Shown: positions 26,131 through 35,788 of the stretch, in pieces
Layout: each line of letters starts with the position of its first letter
How positions within the stretch are numbered: position 1 is the first letter of the stretch
NCBI RefSeq assembly: GCF_023715225.1
Contig: NZ_JAMBNS010000001.1
Location: 496,001 to 560,000 of the forward strand
DNA from: Robertmurraya korlensis
GTDB taxonomy: Bacteria; Bacillota; Bacilli; Bacillales; Cytobacillaceae
Direction: 5' to 3'
DNA length: 64,000 nucleotides
Program-made: the position numbers and the translations under genes
Notes under the pieces: model-generated
What the model was told of the DNA's origin: nothing
Seen by the model: only the letters and a program-made list of their open reading frames with translations
Databases searched by the model: none

Positions 26131-27705
26131 ATGGACCTAATAAACAATGAATATTTTCGAATGGAAGAGGAGAACGGATCTATCTTTATTACTGTTGTAC
26201 AAAAGGGATTTTCACTTAATCAATTGGATCAGCTTGTTCGAGATCATCCGAGAATATCGATCACAAAGTTTGTAGAGTTGAAAGCTAGTTTAGAACAGGC
26301 AATAAGTGAGAAGATACATATCGGTGAATGGAAGCCTCTTATTTCTATCTCTATAAGTGAAAATAAGATGCAGGCAAAAATGCGCATTCACGTAACAGAA
26401 ACCCAATTAGACAGCGAGCGTGAAAAACTTACTGCTGACATAATGGAAGCACTAGGTGTTCATGGAATTAAAGCTGGGATATTGGAAAAGGCAGTAAAGC
26501 AACCGCTTGCTAATAAGGAATTTGTCGTAGCAAAAGGTGAACCAGCCATTACTGGTGCGGATGCAGTTGTGCGGTACTTTCAATTATCTGTCCGAAAACC
26601 GACAATTCGTGAAGATGGAAAAGCGGATTACTTTGATTTGCATTTTATTGATGAAGTGAAAGCTGGAGATTGGCTTGGTGAAAAGATACCATGTACCGAA
26701 GGTGTTTCTGGGAGAAATATACTTGGAGAGGTTTTGCTTCCGATAAAAGGCAAGGACAAACCCTTGTTTTATGACCATAAAACAGTTGAAAAGATAGAAA
26801 AGGAAGGCGTAACCACTTTAAAAGCGATTGTAGATGGAGTGGTCCAATACAAAGATGGGAAAATTTCGGTTGGGAATCATCTCCTCATTAATGGAGATGT
26901 TGGAACGGGTACTGGGAACATTCAATTTGATGGAAGTGTCACAATTAACGGTATGGTTTCAGCAGGCTTTAGTGTCAAAGCTACTCAGGATATTTCAATC
27001 CTAGGGGAGCTAGGAATAAGTGGGGTCAAAGAAGTGGAATCCGAAAGCGGTGACATTTTTATTAAAGGTGGCGTATTCGGGAATAACATAACCATTATTA
27101 AAGCAGCAAAAAATATATTCTTAAAGCATGCGAATGAATGTACTCTAGAAGCTGGTGAAGATATTCATATTGGTTATTATGCGTTAGGTGCAAAGATTAA
27201 GGGAAGAAATATTATCGCTAACGAACAAAAGGGTAAAATTATCGGAGGAACCATTGAGGCGAAGGGGAAGGTAAGTGCTGCTGTTTTTGGTAATAGGTTA
27301 GAAAGGAAGACGTTCGTTCAAGTTGAAGGATTTAATCGTTTCGAATTAGAACATGAGCTTTCAGAGTTATTGATGAGGTATAAAGAAAAAGTGGTCTATG
27401 TGGAAGGGCTTAAAAGGCAACTCGAATCGTTTGAAGAATTACAATCGCATCTGAATGAAACACAATTCAAGCAATTTCAACGGTTAAAGACCGTATATGA
27501 GGACGAAATGATGGAAGTGTCCTTTTTAGAGGCGCGAAGAAAAAACGTTATGAAGCTTCTTGAAACAAAGGGAGAAGGTCAAGTAAGTATACAAGTTGCA
27601 GCGTATCCAGAAACAACACTACAAATCAAAAATCAGAAAAAACATGTTCGAACTTTAATAAAAGGTACGATTTACTGCGAGAAGAATACACTTTACTCTG
27701 AATAA
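26131..27705 (+). CDS. FapA/DUF342-family protein
   Basis: A 524-residue protein with an N-terminal alpha-beta domain, a middle beta-helix built of repeated glycine-containing strands (about 230-390, with GDVGTGTGNIQFDGSVTINGMV-type repeats), and a C-terminal coiled coil. This is the DUF342/FapA architecture, whose members (for example B. subtilis YlxF-like and Vibrio FapA) are poorly understood and have been linked to polar or surface processes. I choose ATG 26131, seven bases after AGGGTGA; an upstream in-frame ATG at 26110 has no site. Confidence 0.85.
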   Translation: MDLINNEYFRMEEENGSIFITVVQKGFSLNQLDQLVRDHPRISITKFVELKASLEQAISEKIHIGEWKPLISISISENKMQAKMRIHVTETQLDSEREKLTADIMEALGVHGIKAGILEKAVKQPLANKEFVVAKGEPAITGADAVVRYFQLSVRKPTIREDGKADYFDLHFIDEVKAGDWLGEKIPCTEGVSGRNILGEVLLPIKGKDKPLFYDHKTVEKIEKEGVTTLKAIVDGVVQYKDGKISVGNHLLINGDVGTGTGNIQFDGSVTINGMVSAGFSVKATQDISILGELGISGVKEVESESGDIFIKGGVFGNNITIIKAAKNIFLKHANECTLEAGEDIHIGYYALGAKIKGRNIIANEQKGKIIGGTIEAKGKVSAAVFGNRLERKTFVQVEGFNRFELEHELSELLMRYKEKVVYVEGLKRQLESFEELQSHLNETQFKQFQRLKTVYEDEMMEVSFLEARRKNVMKLLETKGEGQVSIQVAAYPETTLQIKNQKKHVRTLIKGTIYCEKNTLYSE

Positions 27706-27721
27706 TGGGGGTAGGAGCATT

Positions 27722-28462
27722 ATGACTGAAGTAATTGCGCATCGGGGCTATTCAGCTAAGTTTCCTGAGAATACGATGATTGCATTTCAAGAAGCACAAT
27801 ATGCAAATGCAGATGGAATAGAGCTAGATGTCCAGCTTTCGAAAGATGGTGAAGTAGTAGTCATTCATGATGAAAAGCTAAATCGAACGACAAGTGGAAA
27901 AGGGTATGTAAAGGACGAGACACTTCAAGAATTAAAAAAATTGGATGCAGGAGTATTGTTCCCTAAGTTAAAAGAAAAACAAATGATACCTACATTAGAA
28001 GAAGTATTTGTTTGGCTAAAAACAAATACATTAACTTGCAATGTTGAATTAAAAAATAGTGTATTTCGTTATGAAGGAATGGAAGAAAAAGTGATACAAT
28101 TAATTCGTCAATACGATCTCTCGGAACGTATCGTAATTTCTTCATTTAACCATTACAGTATTGTTCATTGCTATAGACTTGCTCCAGAAATTGAGATTGC
28201 CCCTTTATTATCAGAAGGTCTATATATGCCATGGGTATATGCGGCTTCCATTCAAGCGAAAGGGTTTCATCCCCATTATAAAGCAGCGCCTAATGAGGTG
28301 ATCGGTCCTTCTCTAAACTCAGGGATTGCTGTGAGGCCATATACAGTCAATAAAGAAGTTGAGATGGAAAGATTATTTCAAATTAACTGTACAGCGTTTA
28401 TAACAGATGACCCAACTATAGCGGTTAAACTTCGTGATCAATATAAAAAAGACAAAGCGTAA
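27722..28462 (+). CDS. Glycerophosphodiester phosphodiesterase
   Basis: A 246-residue cytoplasmic GDPD-family enzyme (YqiK-like) that hydrolyses glycerophosphodiesters to glycerol 3-phosphate and an alcohol. It begins with IAHRGYSAKFPENT, holding the catalytic HR and the E of PENT, and has EXD (GIELDVQLS) and the second histidine in VVIHDEKLNRTTSG. A TIM barrel with the small GDPD insertion follows. No signal peptide. The ATG has TAGGAGC nearby. Confidence 0.92.
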   Translation: MTEVIAHRGYSAKFPENTMIAFQEAQYANADGIELDVQLSKDGEVVVIHDEKLNRTTSGKGYVKDETLQELKKLDAGVLFPKLKEKQMIPTLEEVFVWLKTNTLTCNVELKNSVFRYEGMEEKVIQLIRQYDLSERIVISSFNHYSIVHCYRLAPEIEIAPLLSEGLYMPWVYAASIQAKGFHPHYKAAPNEVIGPSLNSGIAVRPYTVNKEVEMERLFQINCTAFITDDPTIAVKLRDQYKKDKA

Positions 28463-28487
28463 AATTTTTACGCTTTGTCTTTTTTTT
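28451..28487. terminator. Bidirectional terminator between GDPD and DUF2627 genes
   Basis: GACAAAGCGTAAAA pairs with TTTTACGCTTTGTC in a long stem and is followed by eight T. It overlaps the stop codons of both convergent genes. Confidence 0.85.
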
Positions 28488-28719
28488 GTGTCCGAAATCG
28501 AGCTTGTACTTTATTTTTTTTGCGATCTCTGTGAAAGATAAATCCAGCCACAAAAGAAAGCCCAGCCACAAACAGAAATAGACCAATCAGAAATTGAAGC
28601 CAAAGATATGGAAAGGGTGAAAGTAGTATGCCGAACAGCATATCTCGCATGAGCTTAATACCGTATGCAGCTAGAAATCCAGGTATTAATAAGATAAGTA
28701 ATGCAAATATTCTAATCAT
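28468..28719 (-). CDS. yqzF: DUF2627 membrane protein (YqzF-like)
   Basis: An 83-residue membrane protein with two hydrophobic helices (about 3-20 and 37-63) and the central KLMRDMLFGILLSPFPYLWLQF, which is near-identical in Bacillus YqzF. The tail is basic. The function is unknown. I choose the ATG at 28719, seven bases after GAAGGG; the TTG at 28734 would overlap that site. In Bacillus it lies beside bkdR, as it does here. Confidence 0.9.
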   Translation of the reverse strand: MIRIFALLILLIPGFLAAYGIKLMRDMLFGILLSPFPYLWLQFLIGLFLFVAGLSFVAGFIFHRDRKKNKVQARFRTQKKDKA

Positions 28720-28779
28720 AGGCAATCCCTTCAAAACGAAAGTGTGGTCTCCTCTGCCATCATAAATTATTCTCCCAAT

Positions 28780-28808
28780 TTGTCAAGATGGAATAATCAC
28801 TTTAAAAT
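28780..28808 (+). promoter_or_regulatory. SigA promoter of bkdR
   Basis: TTGTCA (28780-28785), a 17-bp spacer and TAAAAT (28803-28808) make a good vegetative promoter 47 bases ahead of the bkdR start. Confidence 0.6.
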
Positions 28809-28854
28809 AGAGACATGCAATATTTTTCATTATACATAAAGAGTAGGTGATTTT

Positions 28855-30915
28855 TTGCAGACAGTCATGATTGTAGGGGCCGGTAAGGGTGGAACTTCTA
28901 TATTAAAAATATTAAAAGAAACCGCTATGCTTGATGTTAAAGTGGTGATTGACCGTGACTTAGGGGCGGAAGGAATAAAGCACGCTAAAATGGAAGGAAT
29001 CATTACAGATATTGATTGGCGTAAATATATAGAAACAGTTGATATTATTATTGAGGTAACTGGTGATGAAAAGGTTTTTCGGGAATTAAGAGATGCTCGT
29101 TCTAAGAATACAGTGCTTATTCCTGGAAGTGTAGCCTTCCTTGTTACCATGTTAATTGAAGAAAAAGAAAAGTTGTTAGATAAAGTTCAAAATGATGCAT
29201 ACAAACATGACCTAATTTTTAATTCTACTGACGATGGGATGATCGTTGTAAATAAAGACGGGGTAGTTACTCTTTTTAATAGCAGTGCCGAGAGAATGAC
29301 AGGAATTAGCCAAAAAGAGGCGATTGGAAAACCAATCATTGAGGTTATTCCTTCAAGTCAGTTGCCACGCATTTTAAAAACCAGGAAAATTGAAGCGAAT
29401 CATGAATTGGTATTAACAAATGGAATCCATGTGATAACCACCCGAATCCCGATGATTGATGAAAATAATCAATTAATTGGGGCGTTTTCTGTCTTTAAAG
29501 ATAAAACGGAGCTAATGGACTTGGCGCTGGAAATAACCAATTTAAATGAAATAAAGACTATGCTTCAAGCGATTATTCAGTCAAGTGATGAAGCCATTTC
29601 TGTTGTCGACGAAAATGGAAATGGGATAATGATTAATCCGGCTTATACTAGGCTTACAGGATTGACGGAGGAACAAGTTATTGGACAACCAGCCAATGCA
29701 GATATATCAGAAGGCGAAAGTATGCATATGAAAGTACTCCAAACAAGAAGGCCGGTAAGAGGAGTAACGATGAGGGTTGGACCGAATAAAAAAGATGTTA
29801 TTGTCAATGTGGCTCCGATAATCGTTGATGGAAAACTAAAAGGAAGTGTCGGAGTCATTCATGATATGTCCGAAATTCAAAGCTTAAATAAAGAGTTGAG
29901 TAGAGCGAGGCAGATAATTCGTACTCTTGAAGCGAAATACTCCTTTGATGATATTATTGGACGTTCGGAGGAAATTCAGCTTTCGATTGAACAAGCAAGA
30001 CTTGGAGCAAAAACTCCTGCCACGGTGTTGCTTCGCGGTGAATCAGGAACGGGAAAGGAACTTTTTGCACACGCGATCCATAATGGAAGTGATCGTAAAT
30101 ATAACAAGTTCATCCGTGTAAATTGTGCGGCATTATCTGAAAGTCTGCTTGAGAGCGAACTATTTGGCTATGAGGAAGGAGCGTTCTCAGGTGCAAAACG
30201 TGGCGGCAAAAGAGGGTTCTTTGAAGAAGCGAATAATGGAAGTATATTTCTTGATGAGATTGGTGAGTTGACGGCTAATACACAAGCAAAGCTGTTAAGA
30301 GTTCTTCAGGAAAATGAAATTACAAGAGTAGGTGGGACCAAATCGATTCCGATTAATGTTCGAGTGATCGCTGCCACGAATGTAAATATTGAGAAGGGCA
30401 TTGCAAACGGTACTTTTCGGGAAGACTTATATTATCGTCTCAATCGAATGCCCATTCATATTCCTGCTTTGAGATTTAGAAAAGAGGATATTCCGTTGCT
30501 TTGCGAAAGGCTTATTCAGAAAATTAATCAAGATTACGGCCGAAATGTGGAGGGAATCACTCCGCTCGCAATGAAGCAACTGATGCGTTACGATTGGCCA
30601 GGCAATGTTCGAGAATTAGAGAACATTCTTGGACGGGCAATCATTTTTATGACCAACCACGAAACAGAAATTGATATTATGCACGTTCCTGCTTTAATTA
30701 AGGAGCAAGATCAGTTGCCAAAGGTGACTGCTGAGGATGAAAAAAAGGAATCGCTCGCAGAACTGGTGGAAGAGTTTGAAGCGAAAATAATCGCTCAAAC
30801 CTTAGCGGAGTTAAAAGGAAATAAAACAGCAGCAGCCAAGAAATTGGGATTATCCGTTCGGAATTTATATTATAAGCTGGATAAATACAATCTTGCTAGA
30901 AGTGGCATGCAATAA
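28855..30915 (+). CDS. bkdR: Sigma-54-dependent activator BkdR
   Basis: A 686-residue enhancer-binding protein. The N-terminus carries a Rossmann-like module ([16 protein letters not shown]), then two PAS domains (about 115-330), an AAA+ domain with Walker A GESGTGKE (395-402), Walker B IFLDEIGE, and a Fis-type helix-turn-helix at the end ([25 protein letters not shown]). The sigma-54 contact loop reads GAFSGA rather than the usual GAFTGA. The start is TTG after AGGTGAT. In B. subtilis BkdR activates the bkd operon that follows, and a SigL promoter lies just downstream. Confidence 0.95.
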   Translation: MQTVMIVGAGKGGTSILKILKETAMLDVKVVIDRDLGAEGIKHAKMEGIITDIDWRKYIETVDIIIEVTGDEKVFRELRDARSKNTVLIPGSVAFLVTMLIEEKEKLLDKVQNDAYKHDLIFNSTDDGMIVVNKDGVVTLFNSSAERMTGISQKEAIGKPIIEVIPSSQLPRILKTRKIEANHELVLTNGIHVITTRIPMIDENNQLIGAFSVFKDKTELMDLALEITNLNEIKTMLQAIIQSSDEAISVVDENGNGIMINPAYTRLTGLTEEQVIGQPANADISEGESMHMKVLQTRRPVRGVTMRVGPNKKDVIVNVAPIIVDGKLKGSVGVIHDMSEIQSLNKELSRARQIIRTLEAKYSFDDIIGRSEEIQLSIEQARLGAKTPATVLLRGESGTGKELFAHAIHNGSDRKYNKFIRVNCAALSESLLESELFGYEEGAFSGAKRGGKRGFFEEANNGSIFLDEIGELTANTQAKLLRVLQENEITRVGGTKSIPINVRVIAATNVNIEKGIANGTFREDLYYRLNRMPIHIPALRFRKEDIPLLCERLIQKINQDYGRNVEGITPLAMKQLMRYDWPGNVRELENILGRAIIFMTNHETEIDIMHVPALIKEQDQLPKVTAEDEKKESLAELVEEFEAKIIAQTLAELKGNKTAAAKKLGLSVRNLYYKLDKYNLARSGMQ

Positions 30916-30934
30916 ATTTCATACAGTGAAATAA

Positions 30935-30956
30935 TTTGCAGGATAATTCATGCAAA
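30935..30956 (+). promoter_or_regulatory. Inverted repeat, candidate BkdR upstream activating site
   Basis: TTTGCA (30935-30940) and TGCAAA (30951-30956) form a dyad with a ten-base centre, about 45 bases upstream of the -24 element. Position fits an enhancer, but I know of no defined BkdR consensus to compare with. Confidence 0.35.
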
Positions 30957-30983
30957 ATAAAACGTTTTCATATTTTATTTTTT

Positions 30984-30997
30984 GGCATGCTTCTTGC
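30984..30997 (+). promoter_or_regulatory. Sigma-54 (SigL) -24/-12 promoter of ptb-bcd-buk-lpdV-bkd
   Basis: TTGGCA followed by TTGCA places GG at 30984-30985 and GC at 30996-30997, exactly ten bases between them as sigma-54 requires. The predicted start is near 31009, ahead of ptb. Confidence 0.85.
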
Positions 30998-31049
30998 ATA
31001 ATGTTATACAGGAGTATTGCAAGTTTGGGTAAAAAGGGGTTGAACATAC

Positions 31050-31955
31050 ATGACATTGGATTTGCTAATCGAAAGAGCAACCCAATTTGAAGAAAAGACC
31101 GTAGCAGTAGCGGCCGCAGATGATGTAGAGGTTATTGAAGCAGTAATAGAGGCTTTAAGGCTTAGAATAGCTAATTTCTTTCTATACGGAGATAAAGAGC
31201 AAATTTTGTCTATACTGAGGGAAAAAGCCCCAGAACTAGTGAGAAGTGAAAGAATAAAGATTTTTCATACCAACTCAAGTGCCTCTGCTGCTGAACATGC
31301 AGTAAAAGCAATTAAATTAAATGAAGCTAATGTACTTATGAAGGGAAATGTTCCAACAGCCACCATCTTAAAGGCAGTACTTAATAAAGACTACGGTTTA
31401 CGAACAGGGAATGTGCTGTCGCATATCTCCGTTTTTGAAGTTGCTGGCTATGACCGTTTTACGATCGTAACCGATGCAGCCATGAACATAAATCCTGATT
31501 TAGATACAAAAATACAAATCATTAATAATTCGGTGAAACTTGCGAAATCGATCGGAATTGAAACTCCACGTGTGGCTGTTATTGCAGCTGTAGAGGTCGT
31601 AAACCCCTCCATGCCAGCAACCATGGATGCAGCGATCTTAACTCAAATGAACCGAAGAGGTCAAATAAAGGATTGCATCATAGACGGTCCATTTGGTCTT
31701 GATAATGCCATTTCTCTCGAAGCTGCTAAGCAGAAAAAGATTAACAGTGAGGTGGCTGGACGAGCTGATATTTTATTAGTGCCAACTATCGAAGTAGGAA
31801 ATACACTATATAAATCACTCGTATATTTTGCTGGTGCTAGAGTTGGAGCGATCATTGCCGGAGCAAAAGTACCAATTGTTTTAACATCTAGAGCAGATTC
31901 AGCAGAAAGTAAAGTGTATTCACTTGCTCTAGCAATTTGTTCTGTTTGTAAATAA
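31050..31955 (+). CDS. ptb: Phosphate butyryltransferase
   Basis: The 301-residue enzyme exchanges CoA for phosphate on butyryl- and branched acyl-CoA. It is a PTA/PTB-family protein with LMKGNVPTATILKAVL and the KDCIIDGPFGLDNAIS region typical of Ptb. Together with butyrate kinase it can make ATP from acyl-CoA. The ATG follows AAAAGGGG. It is the first gene after the sigma-54 promoter, 95 bases upstream edge to start. Confidence 0.95.
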   Translation: MTLDLLIERATQFEEKTVAVAAADDVEVIEAVIEALRLRIANFFLYGDKEQILSILREKAPELVRSERIKIFHTNSSASAAEHAVKAIKLNEANVLMKGNVPTATILKAVLNKDYGLRTGNVLSHISVFEVAGYDRFTIVTDAAMNINPDLDTKIQIINNSVKLAKSIGIETPRVAVIAAVEVVNPSMPATMDAAILTQMNRRGQIKDCIIDGPFGLDNAISLEAAKQKKINSEVAGRADILLVPTIEVGNTLYKSLVYFAGARVGAIIAGAKVPIVLTSRADSAESKVYSLALAICSVCK

Positions 31956-31988
31956 AGAAAACACTGTTGGTTGAGGAGGAAGAAGTTA

Positions 31989-33083
31989 ATGGAAATTTTT
32001 AAGTATATGGAAACTTATGATTACGAGCAATTGGTGTTTTGCCAAGATAAACAATCTGGATTAAAGGCGATTATCGCTATACATGATACAACATTAGGTC
32101 CCGCCTTAGGTGGAACACGGATGTGGACATACGAATCAGAAGAAGCTGCGATTGAAGATGCCTTGCGGCTAGCAAAGGGGATGACCTACAAAAATGCAGC
32201 AGCAGGGTTAAATCTTGGCGGTGGAAAGACAGTTATTATTGGTGATCCGCGTAAAGATAAAAATGAAGAAATGTTCCGTGCGTTCGGTCGTTATATTCAA
32301 GGGTTAAATGGACGCTACATTACAGCAGAAGATGTGGGAACAACAGTTGCAGATATGGATTTAATTCACGAAGAAACAGATTACGTAACGGGTATATCAC
32401 CAGCGTTTGGTTCCTCTGGAAATCCATCACCTGTTACTGCATATGGTGTTTATCGTGGGATGAAAGCTGCTGCAAAGGAAGCGTTCGGCACGGATTCACT
32501 TGAAGGAAAAGTGGTTGCCATACAAGGTGTAGGAAATGTAGCATATAATTTGTGCCGTCATCTTCATGAAGAAGGTGCACAATTAATTGTTACGGATATT
32601 AATAAAGAAGCTGTACAAAAGGCTGTTGAAGATTTTGGAGCCAAAGCGGTAGAACCAAATGAAATTTATAGTGTGGATTGTGATATTTATGCACCATGTG
32701 CTCTTGGGGCAGTCATTAATGACCAGACGATTCCGCAAATTAAAGCGAAAGTCATTGCAGGAGCGGCAAACAACCAACTGCGTGACCCACGCCACGGTGA
32801 TATCATTCATGAAATGGGAATTGTTTATGCGCCAGACTACGTAATTAATGCAGGTGGAGTAATAAACGTAGCAGATGAGTTATACGGCTATAACCATGAG
32901 AGAGCAATGAAAAAAGTGGAGACGATCTACTCGAATATTGAGAAAGTCATTGAGATTGCAAAACGTGATAGAATTCCGACATATAAAGCAGCTGATCGAA
33001 TGGCAGAAGAGAGAATCGAGAGAATGCGAAATTCTAGAAGTCAATTCCTACAGAACGGACATCATATTTTAAGTCGACGCTAA
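31989..33083 (+). CDS. bcd: Leucine dehydrogenase
   Basis: The 364-residue NAD-dependent amino acid dehydrogenase deaminates leucine, valine and isoleucine to 2-oxo acids, the substrates of the Bkd complex. The catalytic region [20 protein letters not shown] holds the two lysines expected for the family, and the Rossmann motif [14 protein letters not shown] follows. I choose ATG at 31989 after GAGGAGGAAG; this equals the known length. A hairpin lies between bcd and buk. Confidence 0.96.
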   Translation: MEIFKYMETYDYEQLVFCQDKQSGLKAIIAIHDTTLGPALGGTRMWTYESEEAAIEDALRLAKGMTYKNAAAGLNLGGGKTVIIGDPRKDKNEEMFRAFGRYIQGLNGRYITAEDVGTTVADMDLIHEETDYVTGISPAFGSSGNPSPVTAYGVYRGMKAAAKEAFGTDSLEGKVVAIQGVGNVAYNLCRHLHEEGAQLIVTDINKEAVQKAVEDFGAKAVEPNEIYSVDCDIYAPCALGAVINDQTIPQIKAKVIAGAANNQLRDPRHGDIIHEMGIVYAPDYVINAGGVINVADELYGYNHERAMKKVETIYSNIEKVIEIAKRDRIPTYKAADRMAEERIERMRNSRSQFLQNGHHILSRR

Positions 33084-33090
33084 TGCACGG

Positions 33091-33128
33091 ACAAGGGAAA
33101 GGCTGAGGATTTCAGCCTCTTGTCTTTT
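33091..33128 (+). terminator. Hairpin between bcd and buk (internal terminator or attenuator)
   Basis: GACAAG and CTTGTC close an inner stem AGGCTGA / TCAGCCT; TTTT follows the right arm. It lies within the bkd transcription unit, so partial termination could lower expression of the distal genes. Confidence 0.6.
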
Positions 33129-33169
33129 ACATAGTATTATAAAGCTTGGATACAATGGAGGTTTACACG

Positions 33170-34279
33170 TTGCACGAATTAATGAATCGAATTCTTGTAA
33201 TCAACCCTGGTTCTACATCAACGAAAATCGGAGTTTTCGATAATGACCTTTCAATTTTTGAAAAGACCATTCGACATGAATCAGACCAAATCAATTCGTT
33301 TGACAATATCATTGATCAATATGAATTCAGAAAACAGACGATACTTGAGACGCTTGATATCGAAGGGATAAATATATCAAAGCTGAGTGCTGTTTGTGGA
33401 CGTGGGGGCTTACTTCGCCCTATTGAAGGTGGTACGTATGAAGTAAATGATATGATGCTTTCAGACTTAAAGGCTGGTTATTCGGGTCAACACGCATCAA
33501 ACCTGGGAGGAATCATTGCCTTTGAAATTGCATCGGGTTTAAATATTCCAGCTTTTATTGTCGATCCAGTTGTCGTAGATGAACTTGATCCTATTGCACG
33601 TATTTCTGGTTTTCCATTAATTGAACGGAAAAGTATTTTCCATGCTCTTAATCAAAAAGCGGTTGCTAGGAGGGTTTCGAAGTCACTCGGGAAAAGGTAT
33701 GAGGACCTGAACCTAATTGTGACTCATATGGGTGGAGGAATCACCGTAGGGGTTCATAAAAATGGTAGAGTGATTGAGGTGAATAATGGATTGCATGGTG
33801 ATGGGCCATTTAGTCCCGAGCGTGCGGGAACCGTACCAGCTGGTGATTTAATTTCCTTATGTTATTCAGGTGATTTTTATAGAGAAGAAGTGATGAAGAA
33901 ACTAGTAGGTCAAGGCGGGCTTGTTGGGTATCTTGGTACGAATGATGCGCTAAAAGTTGAAGAAATGATTAGTAAGGGAGATAAGCAAGCAACACTTATT
34001 TACTCAGCGATGGCATACCAAGTTGCGAAAGAAATTGGAGCGGCTAGTAGTGTATTAGCTGGAAAAGTGGATGCTATTATCCTTACTGGCGGATTAGCGT
34101 ACGGGAAAGGATTTGTTAAAGAAATTACTGATCGTGTCAATTGGATAGCAGACGTCATGATTGAACCTGGTGAAAATGAGTTACAGGCTCTTGCAGAAGG
34201 TGCGTTAAGAGTGTTAAAAGGAGAAGAAGAGGCGAAACAATATCCAAATGGTATAAAAGATACTGTTCATAGCAAGTAA
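33170..34279 (+). CDS. buk: Butyrate kinase
   Basis: The 369-residue acetokinase-family enzyme transfers phosphate from (branched) acyl-phosphate to ADP. It opens with [18 protein letters not shown] and retains VVTHMGGGI-like (here [17 protein letters not shown]) and GGLAYGKGF motifs. I choose TTG at 33170, eight bases after TGGAGG, because the upstream ATG codons overlap that site. It works with Ptb upstream. Confidence 0.94.
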   Translation: MHELMNRILVINPGSTSTKIGVFDNDLSIFEKTIRHESDQINSFDNIIDQYEFRKQTILETLDIEGINISKLSAVCGRGGLLRPIEGGTYEVNDMMLSDLKAGYSGQHASNLGGIIAFEIASGLNIPAFIVDPVVVDELDPIARISGFPLIERKSIFHALNQKAVARRVSKSLGKRYEDLNLIVTHMGGGITVGVHKNGRVIEVNNGLHGDGPFSPERAGTVPAGDLISLCYSGDFYREEVMKKLVGQGGLVGYLGTNDALKVEEMISKGDKQATLIYSAMAYQVAKEIGAASSVLAGKVDAIILTGGLAYGKGFVKEITDRVNWIADVMIEPGENELQALAEGALRVLKGEEEAKQYPNGIKDTVHSK

Positions 34280-34295
34280 TGAGGAGGGCTTTGGT

Positions 34296-35717
34296 TTGGC
34301 AGAAGAATATGATTTAGTCATTTTAGGTGGAGGTATGGGTGGATATGTGGCAGCCATACGTGCGTCACAGTTCGGCTTAAAGACGGCGATTGTGGAGAAG
34401 ACAAAGTTAGGCGGAACTTGTTTACATAAAGGGTGTATTCCTAGTAAAGCATTACTTCGAAGTGCAGAGGTATATCGTACGACAATGAAAGCCCAAGATT
34501 TTGGTGTAATTGCCTCAAATATTTCATTAGATTTCAGCAAGGTACAAGAAAGAAAGAATAAAATAGTAGATGGGCTCCATAAAGGGGTTCAACACCTTAT
34601 GAAACAAGGCAAAATTAGCGTATACGAAGGAACTGGAAGGATCTTAGGTCCCTCTATCTTTTCACCAATGCCAGGTACTATATCGGTAGAGATGAATAGC
34701 GGAGAAGACAACATGATGTTAATACCGAAAAATGTCATTGTCGCAACTGGGTCTCGTCCTCGTACGTTAGAAGGTCTCGAAATCGATGGTTCACAGGTAC
34801 TCACCTCTGATGAAGCATTGCAACTGACATCTGTTCCTAAATCAATCATTATTGTTGGTGGCGGTGTAATTGGAATTGAGTGGGCATCGATGCTTTCGGA
34901 TTTTGGAACAGATGTAACTGTAATAGAGTATAGTGACCGCATTATCCCAACAGAAGACCGTGAAATTTCAAAGGAAATGCAGCGCTTAATGAAGAAAAAA
35001 GGGATTAAATTGGTTACCAGTGCAAAAGTCTTATCAGAAACTTTAAAAAAGGATAACGACGTTTCGATTTCTGCTGATGTAAAAGGTACGATTAAGGAAT
35101 TTTCAGCTGAGAAGATATTAGTTTCTGTAGGTCGCCAAGCAAATGTGGAAGGAATTGGGCTTGAGAATACGGATATTGAAATAGAAAAAGGAGTTATTAA
35201 AACAAACTCTTTCTATCAAACAAAGGAATCCCATATATATGCCATTGGTGATGTCATTGGTGGACTTCAGTTGGCTCATGTAGCTTCACATGAAGGAATT
35301 GTGGCGGTTGAGCATATTGTTGGGGAGAAGCCGTCTCCAATTGATTATAGTCTTATTTCTAAGTGTATTTACTCTAATCCTGAGGTAGCAAGTGTAGGAT
35401 ACACGGAGGAAGAAGCGAGAGAAAAAGGATTTGAAGTAAAAGTAGGGAAGTTCTCCTTCCGAGCCATTGGTAAAGCTCTTGTATATGGTGAATCTGATGG
35501 TTTTGTGAAAATCATTGCTGATAAGAACACGGATGATCTTTTAGGTGTCCATATGATCGGCCCGCACGTAACAGATATGATTTCAGAGGCAGGGTTGGCT
35601 AGAGTGCTGGATGCAACTCCATGGGAAATCGCTCATACGATTCACCCTCATCCTTCATTGTCTGAAGCAATCGGAGAAGCAGCCCTTGCTGTAGATGGGA
35701 AAGCATTACACGGGTAA
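34296..35717 (+). CDS. lpdV: Dihydrolipoyl dehydrogenase of the branched-chain complex (E3)
   Basis: The 473-residue flavoprotein reoxidises the lipoyl arm of BkdB with NAD. The FAD motif LVILGGGMGGYVAA, the redox disulfide GGTCLHKGCIPSK (C-X4-C), the NAD-binding IIVGGGVIGIEWASML and the C-terminal HPHPSLSEAIGEA catalytic HxxxE segment are all present. The TTG start lies seven bases after AGGAGGG. It is followed by two palindromes and then bkdAA. Confidence 0.95.
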   Translation: MAEEYDLVILGGGMGGYVAAIRASQFGLKTAIVEKTKLGGTCLHKGCIPSKALLRSAEVYRTTMKAQDFGVIASNISLDFSKVQERKNKIVDGLHKGVQHLMKQGKISVYEGTGRILGPSIFSPMPGTISVEMNSGEDNMMLIPKNVIVATGSRPRTLEGLEIDGSQVLTSDEALQLTSVPKSIIIVGGGVIGIEWASMLSDFGTDVTVIEYSDRIIPTEDREISKEMQRLMKKKGIKLVTSAKVLSETLKKDNDVSISADVKGTIKEFSAEKILVSVGRQANVEGIGLENTDIEIEKGVIKTNSFYQTKESHIYAIGDVIGGLQLAHVASHEGIVAVEHIVGEKPSPIDYSLISKCIYSNPEVASVGYTEEEAREKGFEVKVGKFSFRAIGKALVYGESDGFVKIIADKNTDDLLGVHMIGPHVTDMISEAGLARVLDATPWEIAHTIHPHPSLSEAIGEAALAVDGKALHG

Positions 35718-35718
35718 A

Positions 35719-35767
35719 GGAGTGTGCACTCCAGAAATACAAATGTACACAAAGGGTGTCTGTCACC
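35719..35767 (+). repeat. Two short palindromes between lpdV and bkdAA
   Basis: GGAGTGTGCACTCC (35719-35732) is a perfect 14-bp palindrome. GGTGTCTGTCACC (35755-35767) is a second, imperfect one, directly ahead of the bkdAA ribosome site. Neither has a T-tract, so simple termination is unlikely. Confidence 0.5.
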
Positions 35768-35788
35768 GTTAAATAGGAGGTTATGATA

